Assembly: GCA_009746045.1 (NCBI GenBank)
Contig: RPFO01001957.1
Coordinates: 1 to 64,000 of the forward strand
DNA from: Mesostigma viride
Lineage: Eukaryota; Streptophyta; Mesostigmatophyceae; Mesostigmatales; Mesostigmataceae
DNA length: 64,000 bases
Direction: 5' to 3'
How positions within the stretch are numbered: the first letter of the stretch is position 1; each line of letters opens with the position of its first letter. This document shows positions 60,470 through 64,000 of this stretch, piece by piece. The position numbers were made by a program, and so were the translations under genes. The notes beneath the pieces are model-generated. The model made no database searches and was not told the DNA's origin. It saw only the letters and a program-made list of their open reading frames with translations.

Positions 60470-62679
60470 TCAAACGTCCCCGGAGGGCTCGGACGCGTTG
60501 TCGTTCTCGAAGTCCACCCCGTAGAGGTAGAACGCCTTCTTCTTCTGCACGCGACCGTTCGCGGGGTCCTGGTCCACCGGGTACACCTTCCACACCTTCT
60601 CGAACACGAGTTTGAGCTTGAAGTCCTTGAACACGTGGTTGTAGAAATCCTCCTCGAAGACGACCCGCGAGCGCGGGTCGCGCTGCCGGTTCCAATCGAG
60701 GAACCGCTTCTGGAACTCCTCCCAGGGGCAGTAGTTGTGTTCGACGTTCACCTCCACCCACGACACGTGGTTGAGGAACGTGTACAGCGGGTTGGACGCC
60801 TCCTGCGCCCGGCGCTGGCAATCCGCGAACCACTCCGGGAGGTGCTCGATCAGCTGGTCCGTCCCCACCTTTTTGACGAGCGCCTGGTACGCGCGGTTCC
60901 CCTTCACGATCACGCGCGCGATGTTCGAGGAGATCTTGTCGTCCAGGTTCACGTCCGCCTTCCCCCGGGGCTTGTTGTCGAACGGGAAGAGGATGACTCG
61001 GCGCGCCACCTGGCCCGCGTTGTCCCCCGACGCGAACATGCGGTTGCCCGCCGCGATGAAGGGCGCCGTCCACGGCTTGACGGCCGCGTCCTTGTGCTTC
61101 GCCGGCAGGTTCATGCACTCCCCGCTCACGAGCGACAGCCAATCGGACTGCGCCAAGTTGAACTTGTCGTTCAGCTCGTAACTGTACACCACCAGCTTGT
61201 CCTTGAGCTGCGACAGGCCGAACATGGGCTCGATCGTGTTCGCGAGCACGCCCGCCTCGCGCCCGTAGATGAAGTCCATGATGCGGACGAGCGTCGACTT
61301 CCCCGACCCGGCGATCCCCTTGAGGAAGACCATGCACTCGAACTTGTCGAACTCGCGGAGGTAGTACATCATGCGACCCACGGCCAGCGCCCAAAACGGA
61401 CGCTGCACGTTGTCCGGGTAGTCCTGGTCGTCCAGGATCTTCTTCACGGCGTCCGTCTCGATGTCCATCCACTCCCCGTCGTCGAAGTCGCCCTTGAACC
61501 GCCCGGGCTCGAACAGCGACTCGTCCATGTCGATGTTCTCGAAGTACCGCACCGCGCCCACGTCGTCCGGCAGGTCCGCGGCCGGGTACGGAAACCACTG
61601 GTCGGTGTCGCACTTGTAGATCCCGTTCCGGAACGCGAACACGTGGCGGTCGCGGGGACGGATCTGGAACGCGAAACTGTTGCGTTTCGACCCGTCGGCG
61701 ATCCACTCCGTGATCCGCTTGCGCGCGCCGTCCTTGGAACCCAGCCCCCACGCCGAGGTGCGCGGGAAATCGCACTCCTCCGACACCCACTCGGACAGCG
61801 TGCACCACTTGGTCCAGTAGTGCGTGTCGTGCCCCTCCGGCGTGCGCTGGCACTTGTACACCCCGTCGTCGTCGCCCTCCCCCCGCCTGAGCTTCTGGAC
61901 CACCCACCGCGTCGTCAGGAGGATGATGAGGGACTGGAAGTTGTCGAGTTTCGTCGGCAGCGCCAGCGCCTTCGCGATGAGTTCGGGGAGCGAGCCCAGC
62001 TCCTTCGCCGACATCCGGCTCTTCATCGCGCACGACACCGTCTCCACGGTCGTGTACAGCCGCCAGATGCAGGTCTGGATCGACGGCTTCAGTTCCACCA
62101 TCCCCCGATCCTCCGCCTGCCCGCAGATCGCCAGCACGCGGGACAGCGCGCGCACGTACCGGGTGTCCACGTTCGCGTACAGGTCCACCGCCCCCGGCGC
62201 GTCGATGCGAGTCAGGCACGCGGCGAGGAGAGCGACCGGGTCCGCGTACGTGTCGCGAGACGCCAGGTGGAACACGTCGGCCATGATGTCGCCCATCGAG
62301 GCGTTCGCCACCGCCGCCTCCGCCAACGCCGCGATGTCCATCACCCGGTCGTTGCTCGCCGATTTCAGCTGCGACACGAAACCCAGGACGTCCGGGTTCC
62401 CCCCGATCTCCTTGCGGAACTCGATGCGGTCGTCCTCGGGGATGGGCGCGGGTCCCTGCGTGTCGTCCGGTTGAGTGGGCGGGGGGCAATCCTCCTCGTC
62501 CGCCTCTCGTCGCTCCTCCTCCCCCCCTCCTCCTCCTCCTCCTCCTCGCCCCGCCCCTCCTCTTCCTCGCCGCTGTCCTCCGCCTCGTCGGCGACCACCC
62601 GGCTCCTCTTCGCGGGGCGTTCCGCCATGACTTCCGGAGCCCCTGTGGCTTCCGACCGCGAGCGAGTCGTTTTGGTCAT
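60470..62679 (-). CDS. D5-like SF3 helicase, about 736 aa, frame break near 62525
   Basis: The main frame contains a D5-type region and an SF3 helicase core: Walker A FLKGIAGSGKSTLVRIMDFI near 460, a B/B' region with LKDKLVVYSYELNDKF, PFIAAGNRMFASGDNAG and the arginine motif VARRVILFPF. A C-terminal winged-helix-like tail follows. The acidic N-terminus starts at 62679 (MTKTTRSRSE) and shifts frame at a GGGGGG run near 62525; one added G joins EEGGEEERREADEED. It is the replicative hexameric helicase typical of NCLDVs, with the primase function carried by the separate 50.1-51.5 kb gene. Confidence 0.9.
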
Positions 62680-62780
62680 GGCGGGTATGATATAGGCCCA
62701 CAAAAATCTCCGAGTGAAAACGAGCCGTCGGATCCCGACGACACGATGTCGTTTTTTATCGTGGATATTGTACAACCGAC

Positions 62781-63068
62781 ATGGATCGCGAGGTTGCGAA
62801 GAGCGCTTTGACGTCCATCTGTTCTATTTTTAGCGTGATGGGGGGGTACGTTCTCCTGTCGGATTTCGACCCGAACGCCCTGTGGTTCAAAGCCGTCACG
62901 GTGTTCTCGATCGCGTACGTCGCGTCGTCCAAGATCGACATGGCGGCGCTGGCCACCGCCGTCTACTTCCTAGTGTCCATCCTCGTCCCGGGCAAGGGGA
63001 TCGAGTTGGAATCGTTTCTCGCCACCGACGTCGGAAAAGCCGCCGTCGTGTCGGACAAGATCCGGTGA
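62781..63068 (+). CDS. small multi-pass membrane protein, 95 aa
   Basis: Three hydrophobic stretches (TSICSIFSVMGGYVLLS, WFKAVTVFSIAYVAS, AALATAVYFLVSILVPG) and a short polar C-terminus. The start is preceded by ATATTGTACAACCGAC, matching the element before the 53001 gene. The 3' end abuts the convergent 63069 gene. Confidence 0.6.
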   Translation: MDREVAKSALTSICSIFSVMGGYVLLSDFDPNALWFKAVTVFSIAYVASSKIDMAALATAVYFLVSILVPGKGIELESFLATDVGKAAVVSDKIR

Positions 63069-63959
63069 TCACCGAATCGCGTTGCAACACGTGGTTCGTT
63101 TAAAACGCAGCACGTTGGACAACACGTCCTTCTCGAAGACCGAGGCGGCGTTCGCCATCTTCGCAGAGGTCTGACGCGACATCGCGTCGCGGACTTTCCG
63201 CAGGTTCGACTCGTACGCGCCGATGCAGCTCTCGAACATCTTGCGCGCCTCGTCCCTCCACTCCTCGAAGGTCGCGAAGTCGCCCGTCCGTATGGCGTTG
63301 TAGTCCCGATAGCCGGAGCGCCGCGCCACGAAGTGCAGAGGGTACTTGCGCAACATGCGACGGGCCATCTCCAAGTTGCAGCTCTTCGTGCGCGTGCTCG
63401 TGACGAACGCGCGACCGCGAGCGGCCAGGTCCGAGATCCGCGTACGGCCGTCCGAATACGGATCGAAGCACTCGGTCGCGAGGACGAGCAGAGGGTGGAG
63501 CGCCGGCGAGCAGTACTTGCCCTGCTCCAGAGGCCTGCGCGTGCCGAGCGTCAGCATCATCAACACGAGCGAGCCGTCCTCCAACCCCAGCGCGTCCAAG
63601 AAAACCCACGCGAGCGCGGCCGCCGCGCGTTGGGACTCGAGTCGATCGATCAGGTCCGCGACGCGCGTGAGCGGCGAGAGCGGTTGGCACTCTCGCCGCG
63701 GCTCCATCGACAAGGGCAGCAGCATGCGAGACGCCAAATAGTGGTCCTCGGTGAACAGGGCCACCTGGTCGGGGCGCAACAGCGAGTGGACGAACAGGTC
63801 CGTCGTGTCGTCCCCTCTCCCTTTGTGCAGGCGGATCACGTCCGCGAACGCGTCGAAGTAGCGCTCCAGAGCGTGGCGCAACGGCCGCCGCTCGATCAGC
63901 ATCGACCGGATCCGCTCCACGTCCTCCTCGCACTCCGTGTAGACGAACTCGTACCTCAT
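63069..63959 (-). CDS. hypothetical protein, 296 aa
   Basis: A soluble helical protein starting at 63959 (MRYEFVYTECEEDV), rich in Arg and Leu, with scattered cysteines (KYCSPALHPLL, ATECFDPYSDG, KSCNLEMARRML). It has no membrane segment and no recognised domain. Nothing convincing lies between its start and the window end. Confidence 0.6.
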   Translation of the reverse strand: MRYEFVYTECEEDVERIRSMLIERRPLRHALERYFDAFADVIRLHKGRGDDTTDLFVHSLLRPDQVALFTEDHYLASRMLLPLSMEPRRECQPLSPLTRVADLIDRLESQRAAAALAWVFLDALGLEDGSLVLMMLTLGTRRPLEQGKYCSPALHPLLVLATECFDPYSDGRTRISDLAARGRAFVTSTRTKSCNLEMARRMLRKYPLHFVARRSGYRDYNAIRTGDFATFEEWRDEARKMFESCIGAYESNLRKVRDAMSRQTSAKMANAASVFEKDVLSNVLRFKRTTCCNAIR

Positions 63960-64000
63960 GTCCCTCTCCTTGCGGACCGCCGCCCCGGGCGCGCACTTTT

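Noticed and set aside
60635-62695. Plus-strand open frame of 686 codons opposite the D5-like helicase
   Set aside because: Antisense shadow of a confidently assigned helicase.
1-64000. Bacterial or phage chromosome segment
   Set aside because: D5-like helicase, A22 resolvase, GT-AG introns, AATAAA signals, MYND, OTU-like and chromodomain-like proteins point to a eukaryotic virus despite the bacterial-style B12 enzymes.
1-64000. Decayed endogenous viral element in a host chromosome
   Set aside because: Genes are dense and otherwise intact, frame breaks lie only in homopolymers, and no host genes or transposons were noticed; integration still cannot be excluded from this window.
1-64000. tRNA or rRNA genes
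   Set aside because: None noticed by eye; a dedicated scan would be needed to exclude a tRNA.

Overview
The window reads as part of the genome of a large, GC-rich, eukaryote-infecting double-stranded DNA virus of the nucleocytoplasmic (NCLDV, Nucleocytoviricota) type. Signature proteins are a D5-like SF3 helicase (60.5-62.7 kb), a separate archaeo-eukaryotic primase (50.1-51.5 kb), a poxvirus A22-type Holliday junction resolvase next to a YqaJ/lambda-type exonuclease (55.7-57.2 kb), an NPH-I/D6-D11-like SF2 ATPase (31.9-33.9 kb), a KilA-N protein, a SprT-like metalloprotease, an OTU-like protease and several small families I associate with NCLDVs. No major capsid protein, DNA polymerase, packaging ATPase or RNA polymerase subunit lies in this window, so family placement stays open. 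A protein with eight exact EsV-1-7 zinc repeats (C-x4-C-x16-C-x2-H) points to a stramenopile-associated virus; that is inference.

Layout. 0-10.4 kb: compact genes for small membrane proteins, the SprT-like protease and predicted virion proteins. 10.5-28.3 kb: a regulatory/accessory region with long gene-free tracts full of tandem repeats and CCAAT boxes, TATA-like boxes 40-100 bp before start codons, and AATAAA signals after genes. It encodes MYND, KilA-N, chromodomain-like, EsV-1-7 and OTU-like proteins, and holds an approximately 870-bp imperfect palindrome with an AT-rich centre (16.88-17.75 kb), a candidate replication origin or recombination structure. 28.3-64 kb: a dense core with short AT-rich elements directly before start codons, encoding membrane and virion proteins, two giant paralogous fibre-like proteins, and the replication and recombination enzymes.

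The standout system is cobalamin-dependent nucleotide reduction. A gene at 37.1-39.7 kb encodes an adenosylcobalamin-dependent class II ribonucleoside-triphosphate reductase. It is interrupted by two GT-AG introns of spliceosomal type; joining the three exons gives 676 codons with every expected catalytic cysteine. Twelve kb away, 51.6-52.1 kb encodes a PduO/MMAB-type ATP:cob(I)alamin adenosyltransferase, the enzyme that makes the reductase's cofactor. The virus thus seems to carry both the B12 enzyme and its cofactor-activating step. The introns and host-like promoter and polyadenylation signals imply nuclear transcription of at least some genes. A small cysteine-rich gene lies antisense inside the second intron.

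A technical point: at least eleven places show a gene switching frame at a mononucleotide run, and each is explained by one missing base. This looks like undercalled homopolymers rather than pseudogenes. Affected genes are listed over their full span with the break noted.
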